NCBI GenBank assembly: GCA_036245525.1
Contig: BTPG01000004.1
Span: forward strand, 234,517,289 to 234,581,288
Direction: 5' to 3'
DNA: 64,000 nucleotides
DNA from: Semisulcospira habei
Taxonomy: Eukaryota; Mollusca; Gastropoda; Semisulcospiridae
The notes under the pieces were generated by a model, which had not been told where the DNA came from, ran no database searches, and saw only the letters and a list, made by a program, of their open reading frames with translations. Both the position numbers and the translations under genes were made by a program. Positions 11,758 to 23,329 of the stretch are shown here, piece after piece; the first letter of the stretch is position 1; each line of letters starts with the position of its first letter.

Positions 11758-12460
11758 ACATACACACACACAAACTGAAGCATAAAATCCATCCCCAAGT
11801 TAAAGGCATTTTGATGATGCTGATGTACCACCACGATGGTGCCGAGTCAACAAAAAAGGGAAGATCTAAGATCAAAAGTGTATAAAGATGAAAAGTGTTA
11901 ATGATAATTCAGTAAGATTTCTATTTGTACTACAACTTACATGCAGTCACTGATATGTCCATGTATAACTTCATAAGCGCGGTTGTTGAATTTTGTGCGA
12001 CACGGAAAAGACCAGACGACATTTTTGAGAAAACTTCTAATGAAGGGACATTACCCAGTTGGCTGACTGTTAACTTGTAATGTCGCCCTTCTGACACCAA
12101 AATTATGTAGTGTCGCCTCACCCCAGCCTTCGACACCAAAATCTGTAGCGTTGCTGACCGTGTGCAATGTTTGTGTGACCGGTGAATGTGTATGTAAATG
12201 TTTGCTCGTGTCAGGATGCCAAGTTCACACACACAAGCACAGTCACTCGCACTCGATACTAACTACAATAAAACATGTGAAACGAAGATCGCATTTCGTA
12301 TATATATATTGCAGTACAGGCTAATAAGGCTAAAGCGACAACAAATGCCCCGGCATGAGGCCGTTTGAGAAAAATATATTCTCTGCTGGTCACAATGTAC
12401 TCAGACGTTGCTACAGTAGCGCAGCACAGTACTAATATCTAAGTCGTATCTCTAAAAAGA
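11758..12460. other. Unclassified sequence
   Basis: No gene supported. Two related blocks containing gacaccaaaat (about 12092 and 12130) suggest a decayed small duplication. A 100-codon minus-strand ORF has no recognisable signature. Confidence 0.35.
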
Positions 12461-13325
12461 ATGACAAAGTCCGAACAAAGGAGAATCTAGTAAAATAACT
12501 AAGTCGGAGAGGCCATTAGATAGAAGGAAGCCTCGGCAAAAATAACCAAGTCCAAAGTGCCCTTTATAAAAGAAAGTCTATAAAAGTAACTAAGTCAGAG
12601 AGGTCTTTGTTAAAAGAAGACCTGTACAAAAATGGCTAAGTCCAAAGCGCTCCTTTGTAAAAGGGAAGCCTCGGAAAACGACAGAGTCCGAGGCGCCTGT
12701 TACAAAAGAAAAGCCCCGAAAATAACAGAGTCCAAAACGCCCTTTGTAAAGGGATGCCTCGGAAAAACGACAAAGTCCGAGACGCCCGCTATAAAGGATA
12801 ACTATCTAAGAAAAAAATGGCAGAGTCCAAAAGGTCCTTTGATAAAGAGAAGCCTCAGAAAAACGACAAAGTCCGAGACGCCCGTTATAAAGGAAGACTC
12901 CAGAAAAATGGCAGAGTCCGAAGACTCCCCAAAAATGGCTAAGTCTAAAACGTCCTTTGATATTGGGAAGCCTCAGAAAAACGACAAAGTCCGAGACGCC
13001 CGTTATAAAGGAAAACCTCGGAAAAATGGCAGAGTCCGAAGACTCCAAAAAAATGGCTAAGTCTAAAACGCCCTTTGTAAAAGAGAAACCTCGGAAAAAT
13101 GGCAAAGTCCGAAGCGCCCTTTGTAAAAGAGAAACCTCGGAAAAATGGCAAAGTCCGAAGCGCCCGTTACAAAGCAGAGCCGCGAGAAAAACGGCAAAGT
13201 CCCAAGACTCCAAAAAAACGACAGAGTCCGGGATTCCCGTTCAAAGGAGGGCTCAGAAAAATGACAAGAGTCCAAAATGCTGGTTTGTAGAGAACTCTGG
13301 AAAAACGGCAAAGTCGAAACAGCAA
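12461..13325. repeat. Degenerate ~46-bp minisatellite
   Basis: About 18 diverged units alternating an aaatggcaaagtccgaa-type half and an ataaaggaaaacctcgg-type half. Unit length drifts around 46 bp. Several overlapping ORFs on both strands are products of the repeat. Divergence between units is far higher than in the other arrays, so this array is older. Confidence 0.8.
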
Positions 13326-14879
13326 CTGTAGAAGGGATCGTGGATAACAACCGCTCAAATCCACCTATCTCCGCAGAACAGGTACCACACCGCCGTCTAA
13401 GCCAAAGGCCGACAGCAGCGGGAGCTTTTCGGCTAGCGAAAAGCTGACAGGAAGCGGAAAGTCGCTCGCCCGACCAAAATCATTACGTGTTACAAAATGG
13501 TGAAGCACTTTTCCATGGGATAGAACATTACTTTCCTAGCTGAATACACTTTCATAAATTCTAAAACTATTACCAACACTTAGAGCACTTCAAACACTAT
13601 ATTGTTGCAAAAACCTCTTGCAGATAAAAAATCGTACTTTTACAAGACTACGTAGTTAACAACCCAAATCAAATCTCCTGTCAAGGGAAAATACTCCGCA
13701 GTAACCAGCTGTCTGGCATCGTAGCAGAGCTCTAAAAAGAAGGGAGAAACCGACCCTAGGCGAGGTGCGGTCACTGAGTACAACATCTGGCCTTTGTCTA
13801 ACGTTCTCCCGTGTTACACAGCCTCGCCTCTTACTACTGGCGGTAAATACACACTAAATTCCGGTCAGGCTTGCAGGACTGAGACAAAAATAGCTGAACT
13901 ATGCAGTAAGCCTCAGTGAGCACACTGACTACACAAAAAAGAAAAGAAAAATAATACGATAAAAAAACGTATACAAGGCATTTTTACCACAAACTCACCC
14001 AAAATGAACTCGCCCCAGGTAAGGTCAAAATTAATTGCAATTGGTAGCAGTCAACTCGCCCTAACAGTTTTATCTTCCGAACTTCTAGCGTTCCCGAGGT
14101 TCTGCCTCAGATGTCAAGATTAATATCCACCTGAGGCATAATCCATGAGGGTTGTGTGTGTGCTCATTTCCCTGACGGGTTTCTACACTATACCAGATGG
14201 CATAGTCAGCGACACTCCCAACTGACTTCGTTGGTCATTGGTTAGTTTTCTGTCGGGGTTTGCTCCCCTAGCCTTTGCCTCCGAGGCACCCACTAGGCAG
14301 TGGGGCTATTTACCCATAGTTGGGAGTTAGGTTCACGGGCATCAGGGCCTATGCACACACCGGTGGGCCTGCATGCCGCGTGTCTGGGGGCCAGACCTCC
14401 TCTGAGTCCCCTGTAGATCAGCCTAAGTCCATGAGGTGCTCAGTTACCGTGTGTCGCCGCGAGGAGGCGCTACATGAGGCTTGTTGTTGGAGAGGCTGTG
14501 TACTGGCAGAGAGAGACTGACGCATTCTGTCCTCCTTTTCGCAATACTGCTAGCCAGCGGTGGAAGCTGAAAGCGAGAAGTGACAAGCACGACCACTGCG
14601 CTACCACACGAGACGCATCACAAAAAACATTTTGACACTCATTTTGTGTTTATTCAATGGAATTAAACCTCTGAAACTAGCAATCACAAGCCCCGCATGG
14701 TGAGAGTGTGTGTACGCGTATGTGCAATAACAGGCTTATGTGCTTGTGTCACGGTTAGTGTGTTTGGTCACGCATGTGCGTGCGTGCCTCCTTGCATGCT
14801 TGCGTATTGTGCGTACGTGTTACGTAGGTGTAGTATCTGGGTGTGTCAGTGAATGTGTGTCTATGATGATCAAATTCTT
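13326..14879. other. Unclassified region with a GC-rich structured stretch
   Basis: Contains a small dyad (gcttttcggctagcgaaaagc, about 13423-13443, imperfect) and, at 14180-14560, a GC-rich stretch with short inverted repeats. The latter resembles the untranslated leader of a retroelement, but no coding sequence follows. TG-rich low-complexity sequence fills 14700-14860. Confidence 0.35.
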
Positions 14880-15216
14880 TTGACAGCAATCACAACATGC
14901 CACGAGAACGATCATTAGCGGTCAGCCATCAAACAGTCTGCGCAATGATTTCATGACATACAACACATCATCATCAGTCACAACATGCGCCACGACAACG
15001 ATCATTAGTCAGTCGTCAAACAGTCCGCGCAATGATTTCTTGACATACTACACCGGCATCAGCCACAACATGCCACGACAACGATCATTAGTCAGTCGTC
15101 AAACAGTCTGCAATGATACAAAACCAACGACGTGTCTCATTCTCTTGTTACGGTGACTACAATGATACAAAACCAACGACGTGTCTCATTCTCTTGTTAC
15201 GGTGACTAAAATGGGC
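14880..15216. repeat. Two short tandem repeats
   Basis: Three diverged units of about 95 bp containing acgatcattag and gtcaaacagtc (14880-15110), followed by two nearly identical 56-bp units with accaacgacgtgtctcattc (15111-15216). Confidence 0.75.
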
Positions 15217-15682
15217 GAGTCCGACTTTTGGCCACATGATTTTGGGTCCCCAAGAGCGCTTCTAAGTTGCTCTAATGACACAGAACGGGCTAAACATATT
15301 TTCGATCGGTTTATTTCTACGGGATTAGCAATAACGCAATTTTAAAAAGGTGATGAAATCAGCCATGTCACAAGCACTGGACAATGGTGCAGGAGGTAGG
15401 GAAGCGGAATGACCCAGTTTTCCGAACATTTTTGAAAACACGAGCCCTCTCAGCCTGTCGTTTGGTACAACACCCGTCCCAGCATGCATTACTTGTCTGC
15501 GATTCTGAATGGATGTATTCGGTTGCTGTGATTTTTCGTTTTAGGTTATTTCGCCGCAACTTCGTGCTTCTTTATTTATTTATTTATTTATAAATTTTAT
15601 TTAATTATTTTATTTTATATTTCATTTTTTATTGATTGATTTATTGATTGATTTATTTATTGATTTATTTTGGTTGGTGGGC
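15217..15682. other. Unclassified, ending in AT-rich (TTTA/TTGA)n
   Basis: Unique-looking sequence to about 15560, then a degenerate tttattta/ttgattga low-complexity run. No gene supported. Confidence 0.4.
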
Positions 15683-15710
15683 CGGGGGGTGGGGGGGGGG
15701 GGGGGGGGGG
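15683..15710. repeat. Poly-G tract
   Basis: Six G, one T, then a run of about 20 G. Confidence 0.95.
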
Positions 15711-15789
15711 AATGTCTATTCCGACGCAGTAACCTTGTAGAATGACGTTTCTGTGGGAGGTATGGCCCGCATTTTCTTGTTTCATGGGA

Positions 15790-15948
15790 AACGGCTGAGG
15801 GGAATTATGGCCAAACGGATACTGCAGTCTACAAGTACAACATTCAGAGGAGAGAGATAGGCGATAAGGCTGAGGGGAATTATGGCCAAACGGATACTGC
15901 AGTCTTCAAGTACAACATTCAGAGGAGAGAGATAGGCCATAAGGCTGC
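15790..15948. repeat. 76-bp direct duplication
   Basis: Two near-identical units containing ggggaattatggccaaacgg and cattcagaggagagagatag. Confidence 0.85.
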
Positions 15949-16199
15949 GCATCTTGACGTTCAACGTACTGAATTTTTTTTTTTTTTTTTTTTTTAAGCA
16001 TGCGTTTACTGGCAATCAAAAGGTGAATCTGACTGCGCCGATTGTGATCATTGCCGTCATCGTCTACGTTTTCTTATTTACAATTTCATTTCAGGCAGTT
16101 ATTTCGCCACTCACTCCCAGTACGCGCACATCTTCAGCATGAGATGGGTCGACTGTGGATGCGAGGTCCCTTTTCCTCAGCAATGGCTGCCCGGAGGAG

Positions 16200-16220
16200 C
16201 GACGAGCGCCCAACCTGCCG

Positions 16221-16251
<31 letters not shown>

Positions 16252-16258
16252 ACACACC
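16200..16258. repeat. Poly-C / (CA)n tract
   Basis: A C run of about 18 followed by alternating CA. Confidence 0.9.
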
Positions 16259-16590
16259 TCTCCACCAGGCTCATGCTGGTGGCCCGGGTGATTTCAGTGC
16301 GGCCGCACCACCCCCGGCCACCCCAGCATGCGGCGACCACTCGTGGATGCGAGCGATCTCAGACAGCGGCCGTACAACACCACGTGCGACCGCTTGCCGG
16401 ATCCCCTGCTTTACGTCGCGTACGAGTCGGCCCAGGTGTACCCGGAGTACGTGCCGGCCTACAGTTGACGTTCGGTCTGACTAGAAGTAGAACCGCTTTG
16501 TGCGTTTAGTGCAGCCACAGGTGTTGTGAGCAGTGCGCTGGCTGCGTGCACAAGATGCTGTGCCGTTTCGCTGCCGAGTCAAACTGATAT

Positions 16591-16656
16591 GCAAGAGGCA
16601 TAGATCCTCATGAGCCCCCGCATTCGCGGGGGCTCATGAGGATCTATGCCTCTTGC
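16591..16656. mobile_element. Palindromic hairpin element, family B
   Basis: A near-perfect 66-bp palindrome whose arm begins gcaagaggcatagatcctca, with a loop of about 4 bases. A degenerate relative lies at 33834-33905. It is followed closely by a 58-bp tandem repeat, repeating the hairpin-plus-minisatellite arrangement of family A. Confidence 0.8.
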
Positions 16657-16721
16657 TAAAATCTGTTGTATTTTGTTCCTTTTTTGAACTTTTGTGGTTA
16701 TATAATAAGAACATATTTGTC

Positions 16722-16900
16722 GATAGGCCAGTAGGTGTTCTGTTTCTCTCCTTTATTCTTCACACAGTGTCTGCTGGCGTATAGGTCAGTATGTGTTCTG
16801 TTTCTCTCCTTTATTCTTCACACAGTGCTTGCTGGCGTATAGGTCAGTATGTGTTCTGTTTCTCTCCTTTATTCTTCACACAGTGCCTGCTGGCGTAAAC
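16722..16900. repeat. 58-bp minisatellite, 3 copies
   Basis: Units contain tgttctgtttctctccttta and cacacagtg. Confidence 0.85.
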
Positions 16901-17663
16901 AAAAAATAAAGTTTTTTTTTTCTTTTCCCCTGAACTGTCATGTGTGTCCCGACTGTTAGGCAGAATGCGACGATGGTGGTTGTAGTGTGGTGGTGATGGA
17001 GGTGAATATGGTCAGTGCATTTGTGAGTGTGTGTGCGTGCCTGTGTGCAATCTTGCGTGTGCGTGCGAGTGCATGTGTGTAAGTGCGTTTGTGTGTGCGG
17101 ACGTTTGTGTGTGTTCACTCACGTGCGTGTTTATGCGTAAGTTTGTGAAGTACAGTACCGGTTTCTGAATGCACTAGTACAGGGAGCTAATCGATCCAAC
17201 CAAACGGAACCCAGCCCTCACTCAGTTGATTGTTTCCCTTTCCACAGTCCAAAATAGTGTCGGTGAAGTCCAGTGGAAATGATCAGACACACAGGCTTAT
17301 ACTTCCTACTTACAGCGTAACTGATGTGCATGACAAGTGTTGGAGGGGACAGCATGACGCGCCAACCCTTTGCGGAATGTCGATAGCAGTTTAGTTATTC
17401 CCGGACTAAAACCGCTCCCGACACTGACGTAGAGGGTTATTTGTCAGCGCGCTGCAAGTAGGTGAAAACAAGCCAATACAATCTGTCGTTTGTTTCCGTC
17501 AGTGCGGTATTATCTACTGTCCTCTACAAATCCGCCGTCATCTCACTTTGCGCGTGACTGGAACAGGGGAGACTATCAGGGGAAGAACGCAGGGTTCTGT
17601 TTAGCTAGATTGATTACTCCCCTTGTATGTGCTGCAAGGGTTCTAGGGAGGGGGACTGTAGGT

Positions 17664-17664
<1 letters not shown>
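16901..17664. other. Unclassified sequence
   Basis: TG-rich low complexity to about 17130, then unique sequence with no supported gene. Confidence 0.35.

Positions 17665-17756
<92 letters not shown>
17665..17756. repeat. (CA)n microsatellite
   Basis: Uninterrupted CA run of about 92 bp. Confidence 0.98.
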
Positions 17757-17758
<2 letters not shown>

Positions 17759-17896
17759 GAGACAAAAGCCTCAGAGTGGGTTACCTACCATTTTATGTGA
17801 AAATGGGTTCCCATATTTCTATTAAGTTATTCTAGGGCTTTGGAGTTGATGCGAATGTTTAGAACTAAACTTGTAACTAAGCTCTACAACTTAAAT

Positions 17897-18691
17897 GTCA
17901 GTGTCTCCTTCATAACTGTTGCTAGTATGTCTGACAATCAAGCAATAATAAGGCTCCACGCAGTAAAGGATAATAGCTGTCAGTGTCTCCTTCATAACTG
18001 TTGCTAGTATGTCTGACAGTAAAGCAATAATAAGACTCCACGCAGTAAAGGCTGGTAGCTGTCAGTGTCTCCTTCATAACTGTTGCTAGTATGTCTGACA
18101 ATAAAGCAATAATAAGGCTCCACGCAGTAAAGGCTGATAGCTGTCAGTGTCTCCTTCATAACTGTTGCTAGTATGTCTGACAATAAAGCAATAATAAGGC
18201 TCCACGCAGTAAAGGCTGATAGCTGTCAGTGTCTCCTTCATAACTGTTGCTAGTATGTCTGACAATAAAGCAATAATAAGGCTCCACGCAGTAAAGGCTG
18301 ATAGCTGTCAGTGTCTCCTTCATAACTGTTGCTAGTATGTCTGACAATAAAGCAATAATAAGGCTCCACGCAGTAAAGGCTGATAGCTGTCAGTGTCTCC
18401 TTCATAACTGTTGCTAGTATGTCTGACAATAAAGCAATAATAAGGCTCCACGCAGTAAAGGCTGATAGCTGTCAGTGTCTCCTTCATAACTGTTGCTAGT
18501 ATGTCTGACAATAAAGCAATAATAAGGCTCCACGCAGTAAACCTGATAGCTGTCAGTGTCTCCTTCATAACTGTTGCTAGTATGTCTGACAATAAAGCAA
18601 TAATAAGACTCCACGCAGTAAAGGCTGATAGCTGTCAGTGTCTCCTTCATAACTGTTGCTAGTATGTCTGACAATAAAGCAATAATAAGGC
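17897..18691. repeat. 82-bp minisatellite
   Basis: About 9.7 near-identical units with tgtcagtgtctccttcataa and agcaataataaggctccacg. The last unit breaks at aataaggctc, where the foldback-element copy begins. Confidence 0.95.
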
Positions 18692-19727
18692 TCCCCCATT
18701 CACGCTCTTCGCAGGTGCTAAAATGAGGTTGAGAAACATTTTCCTCTAAATAAATCAGAATTCATTCCAGAAACCCAAATAAGGCAATATTATGTCAAGG
18801 CACACCTTCTGCATCCTCTGCAAAAAACAGAATGAAAAAATATTGAATCTCTGGCTCACAGTGAAGGTATTTGTGCACCCAGTAAACGACCATTTCCGCT
18901 AAATCGCAAAAAAAGACAAAAATAATATGTCAGATGGCTTCAGACATTTTCTATAGCACTGACAGTCCATTTTCAGGTTTACATTATTAAAACAGGATGT
19001 CACAATTATTATAAACTTGACTAGATGATGCTGTGATCACTGTGAGTGCCACAGTGGTTGATTTTATATCCCTACCCCCAAGTTGTAAAAATACACAAAA
19101 TTAATTAGAAAAAATTGCTTAAGTTATTCCATTTTATTTTGACCTCTCTTTAAATATTAAGTTTCAATAATGTGAGCATACAGTGCAAGAAAATAAGGAA
19201 AGTCGGCATCCTTTACGGTATGTTCGTGGTGAATGATAGCTTTTTCCCATTTAAAATTGCCGAATTGGGAAACGTACGTTGTTTCTGATGCCCTCAGAAA
19301 TTTTGTATACAACTGATAGGTCTTTTTTAGATTTTATTGTTTAGGAAAGAGTACCACAGTTACTCCCAACCTGAATTTATGATGCTGTGATGCATTTAGG
19401 GGCCACAGTGGCTGAATCTGCTGCCCTACCCCCATTTTACCTGTACGCAAAGGAACGAAAAATGATCATAACAATTGCTCCTCTGATTAAATATGTTTGT
19501 TGCCAGTTTTCTTAACAAAATATGCATATTGAGCATGAACATTTGTGATCATTTCATTAATTTCAATGTGACCCATCAATTTAATTGTAATTCTTTTTAT
19601 TTAAGGCATGCTTAACAGGGGCTGCCGCTGAAGCTTCTATCGTCTGCACATTCAGCACTCTTGTCAAACTCGGGGAAGGTGTACCTCAGGGAGATGTTGT
19701 GTCTGATGCTGTTTTTGGTCAAAATAG
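18692..19727 (+). mobile_element. Truncated copy of the foldback element
   Basis: Nearly identical to 28724-29755: about 0.94 kb of the left inverted arm plus about 0.1 kb of the adjoining RT fragment. It starts inside the arm at ccccattcacgctcttcgca and stops at gctgtttttggtc. Both ends are truncated: the left end is fused to the 82-bp minisatellite and the right end to a half-hairpin. Because the copy already contains the arm-RT junction, the RT fragment was captured before the two copies separated. Confidence 0.9.
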
Positions 19728-19775
19728 CTTGGCGCCCATAGGCGGTAAGCTATTCTATCACCACCCTTGAACTAT
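19728..19775. mobile_element. Truncated family A hairpin
   Basis: Begins inside the left arm (aaaatagcttggcgcc) and keeps the right arm to cacccttgaactat. It is followed by gatctgtctctaga, which also follows the hairpins at 27700-27820. Confidence 0.7.
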
Positions 19776-20019
19776 ATGCCCGATCTGTCTCTAGACCTGT
19801 AATACAGACCTTCAAAGGGCAAAGTTCAACATCCGGGGATTTCGGTCCTGGGGTACAGTGCGTGAAATCGTGAACTTCGAATGTCGTGAAATGAAGGCCT
19901 TTTCTTCCTCTCCACTGCACGCAGGAGAGTTACTTCCGTTACGCTCAAAGGGCAGTGGACAACCGCTGGTACGGGCGGGGATGATGACGACAAGGGCAGG
20001 CAAGTCTACGCAGAGCTAA
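19776..20019. other. Unclassified sequence
   Basis: No supported gene; lies between the hairpin and the 49-bp minisatellite. Confidence 0.35.
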
Positions 20020-20264
20020 GACACCACTCACACTCCTTGTATCGGCACATTCTAGCAACCAAAGCCCAGACAACACTCACACTCCTTGTATCGGCACATT
20101 CTAGCAACCAAAGCCCAGACAACACTCACACTCCTTGTATCGGCACATTCTAGCAACCAAAGCCCAGACAACACTCACACTCCTTGTATCGGCACATTCT
20201 AGCAACCAAAGCCCAGACAACACTCACACTCCTTGTATCGGCACATTCTAGCAACCAAAGCCCG
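20020..20264. repeat. 49-bp minisatellite, 5 copies
   Basis: Units contain cactccttgtatcggcacat and tctagcaaccaaagccca, and are nearly identical. Confidence 0.93.
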
Positions 20265-20285
20265 ACATGGAGCACGTCGCTTTAA

Positions 20286-20385
20286 CTCATTCGAGACGAA
20301 CGGCATCCGGATACTCGGCTTAAGCCGGGCGTACACATGGAATAGGCTTAAGCCGCGTATCTGGATGCCGTTTGTCTCGAATGAG
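20286..20385. mobile_element. Palindromic hairpin element, family C
   Basis: Imperfect 100-bp palindrome. The arms are ctcattcgagacgaacggca and its inverse, with a second stem of ggcttaagcc. It begins with the ttaactcatt motif also seen near 45720 and, inverted, after the 21.9-kb hairpin. It abuts the 49-bp minisatellite. Confidence 0.75.
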
Positions 20386-20399
20386 TGAAATGGGCAGGA

Positions 20400-21265
20400 G
20401 TCGGAATTGACATGCTAGAAATGTACAAGTTTCGTCGTTTCCGGGACCATCCCCTCAACCTCCCTCCACCTGCAAGAAGCAGATATAATGTGGTAAGTCC
20501 GGCCTGAAGCCGCAGGGGGTCATGAGAATATAAACCGCTTGTTATCAAGCAGTGGCACTGTCAAGATCAACAACTAGAGGTCGTCATTCAATTTTCTTCT
20601 GTTATTGTTCCAAAAAGTGCGACAACTCTCTTGGATTTGTCATCTACAGTGACGTGACACTCAAAGTGACGTCATCTATAGCTGTCGATCTTTACAGTAG
20701 AGCCCATCTCCGCCACTGTTTGCCGTGATGTGGCTGAAGCACAACAGGCAGTAAGCCACTGCGGCGGAGACAGCATGTCCCGAACGTTCACCACATGCGA
20801 AAAGAGACCAGGTTGTGTCTCACTGCTGGGGAAAGGAGAGGAATTGTACAAAGTAAAATTTAAATCATCCTTGTGTCAACCTCTGCCTGTCGCCACACTT
20901 TTTACATGTTTGTGTATGTATGTTTCCCCTGCCTACTTCCTAAGTTCCGGAGAAAGACATGGGTTATAAAAGAGACTTGATGCATCCTTTTTGAGGATGC
21001 AAATGATCGTCTTGTTCTATACCTGCGTATTTCTCTGTGGGCTGGCGATTGGGTGCCTGATAGGCGGAGGCAGGAGATCTAACTGTTTGTCTGTCCGGCG
21101 CTGAGTGATTCCCCTTGGTTTGTGTACAGTTCTGCCAGCGCTAGCCTCCCCTATCTGGTTAGTGGGCACACTTTGACAGGATTTGGAAGTTCGCGCCAGC
21201 TATTCATCAACATATTACGTCATTAATTGCACGATTATCACGTTCTACCCAGGACCGGACACATT
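20400..21265. other. Unclassified sequence
   Basis: No gene supported. A 79-codon plus-strand ORF (20730-20969) has no recognised features. Confidence 0.35.
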
Positions 21266-21910
21266 TTGATGTTGCCCTCTGAAGGACTGTATTACAATTA
21301 TACAGACAGGCCGAGCATTGCCCTCTGAAGGACTGTATTACAATTCTACAGACAGGCCGAGCATTGCCCTCTGAAGGATTGTATTACAATTCTACAGACA
21401 GGCCGAGCATTGCCCTCTGAAGGACTGTATAACAATTCTACAGACAGGCCGAGCATTGCCCTCTGAAGGATTGTATTACAATTCTACAGACAGGCCGAGC
21501 ATTGCCCTCTGAAGGACTGTATTACAATTCTACAGACAGGCCGAGCATTGCCCTCTGAAGGACTGTATTACAATTCTACAGACAGGCCGAGCATTGCCCT
21601 CTGAAGGATTGTATTACAATTCTACAGACAGGCCGAGCATTGCCCTCTGAAGGACTGTATAACAATTCTACAGACAGGCCGAGCATTGTCCTCTGAAGGA
21701 CTGTATTACAATTCTACAGACAGGCCGAGCATTGCCCTCTGAAGGACTGTATAACAATTCTACAGACAGGCCGAGCATTGCCCTCTGAAGGTCTGTATAA
21801 CAATTCTACAGACAGGCCGAGCATTGCCCTCTGAAGGACTGTATTGCAATTCTACAGACAGGCCGAGCATTGCCCTCTGAAGGACTGTATTACAATTCTA
21901 CAGACAGGCC
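21266..21910. repeat. 46-bp minisatellite
   Basis: About 14 units with cattgccctctgaaggactg and attctacagacaggccgag. A few units carry ataac for attac or gatt for gact. Confidence 0.95.
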
Positions 21911-21997
21911 GAGCATGATAATTCAAGGGTGGTGCCAGAATGCTTGGCGCCTATTGGCGCCAAGCTATTCTGTCACCACCCTTGAACTATTGTGCTC
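21911..21997. mobile_element. Palindromic hairpin element, family A
   Basis: The stem runs from gagcatgataattcaaggg to its imperfect inverse ending attgtgctc, with ggcgcc steps at the centre. The sequence after it (to about 22040) is the inverse of 27645-27695, defining a shared element end that finishes in gagttaaac. Confidence 0.8.
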
Positions 21998-22226
21998 GCT
22001 CCGTGTGTGGCTGGGGCGTGTCTGGGCTGAATGAGTTAAACATTCCTATAACTGCGTGCTAGTCTGTGATTTTAGACCTTACTGTTTGAGATCGTAAAGT
22101 CCAGAATCACAGACCAGCACACCAATACTTTTCTTCCCACAGCTGTGCAAGACAGACACTGTCATCAGCACAGTAATATCATTTCATAGACATATATAGA
22201 TACAAACAGAGACAGACAGACACTGT

Positions 22227-23329
22227 ACAATACAATACAATACAACAATACAATAATACTTTATTAATCCCTCATGGGGAAATTCACATTTTTGCCACCA
22301 CAGGTGCTGCTTACATTCACTCACTCGCTCATTCCACAAATTACAATAACAGAGCTACAAAATGGACATTGACTCGGGACGGGTGAAGCCCGTCGCCAAG
22401 GCATCTAATGGCCGGCGCCAGTGGCCTCATCCCGACCCGAACCTCCCTGACAAAAACAAAATACTAAGACAGCCCTATGTCTCCTGAACACACTATTATA
22501 ATGTTCTTTATTAAGTTTCTACTTGACTAAAGCTAGTACATGAAAAAAACAAGTTACAACAGAAACAAAATACCCGCGTCGATACGGAGATGATCTCCGA
22601 TCTAGGCCGGCAACATAAAAACAACGATCAAAAGCACCTGGGGGCCCGTCGCCATAGTACAGCGCCGGTATTTAGAGGGCACCGCTCCGACAAAGTCCGT
22701 CAACACTATTATATGTATAACACATTGTGGCAACAGCCGTGAGTCATTATGACGAAATAAAACGTACACACACAGTCGTGTTCACTGGCACGCCACTCAG
22801 TTGATGGGAAACTTCCGTCGGCACTAAGTTCGGCCGGCCAGTCAGTTCGTGCAACATAAACACGGCCGCCGCGATGAAATGTAGTAAGAATGTAGTACTG
22901 AAGAGCGTCGTGAAGCTCGCTGGTAAAGGCTTCTCTGTATACTTCCAAGCTGTTCAATGTGGGGCCAGCTAGAATAAAGAAACATCTGGCAACGTGTTAG
23001 TCTGTGAATTACTGATGTAGGATGAAGCCCGGAATAGCGCATGTTTGGTTGATCCCGAGTTCCTATACACGCTCTTCTCAAAGACTGGCACGAAAATAGT
23101 CCAAATTCCGACTCAGTGTTACAAGACAAAGACGATGTTTAAGTTGATACACAAAGTACAACCACTGATCAAATAAAGTTGTCGAAAGAGTACATCACTG
23201 TTCCCGCAGAACTTGATGGCACAATACTGCCTGGTAAATAACAAGAATAAACATCACTTCCCTAGCACAATTGCCGGATTTTGTCGGAGCGGCCGGCCAG
23301 GAGATGGTACATGGCCGCCATTTTCCCCT
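22227..23329 (-). mobile_element. 1.1-kb retroposon (LINE 3' end type)
   Basis: A 1103-bp insert within a minisatellite unit, flanked by CTGT (22223-22226, 23330-23333). On the minus strand it ends gaatttccccatgagggatt, then a run of (ATTGT)-like repeats, the usual 3' terminus of CR1/L2-type LINEs and their SINEs. The body has no RT motif. It is GC-rich with repeated GGCCGGC and may be a SINE, a long 3' UTR or a non-autonomous derivative. Confidence 0.7.

Noticed and set aside
10089..11885. Long repetitive ORFs over the 48-bp array
   Set aside because: The unit is 16 codons without stops in some frames, several frames are open at once, and there is no non-repeat domain. A by-product of the minisatellite.
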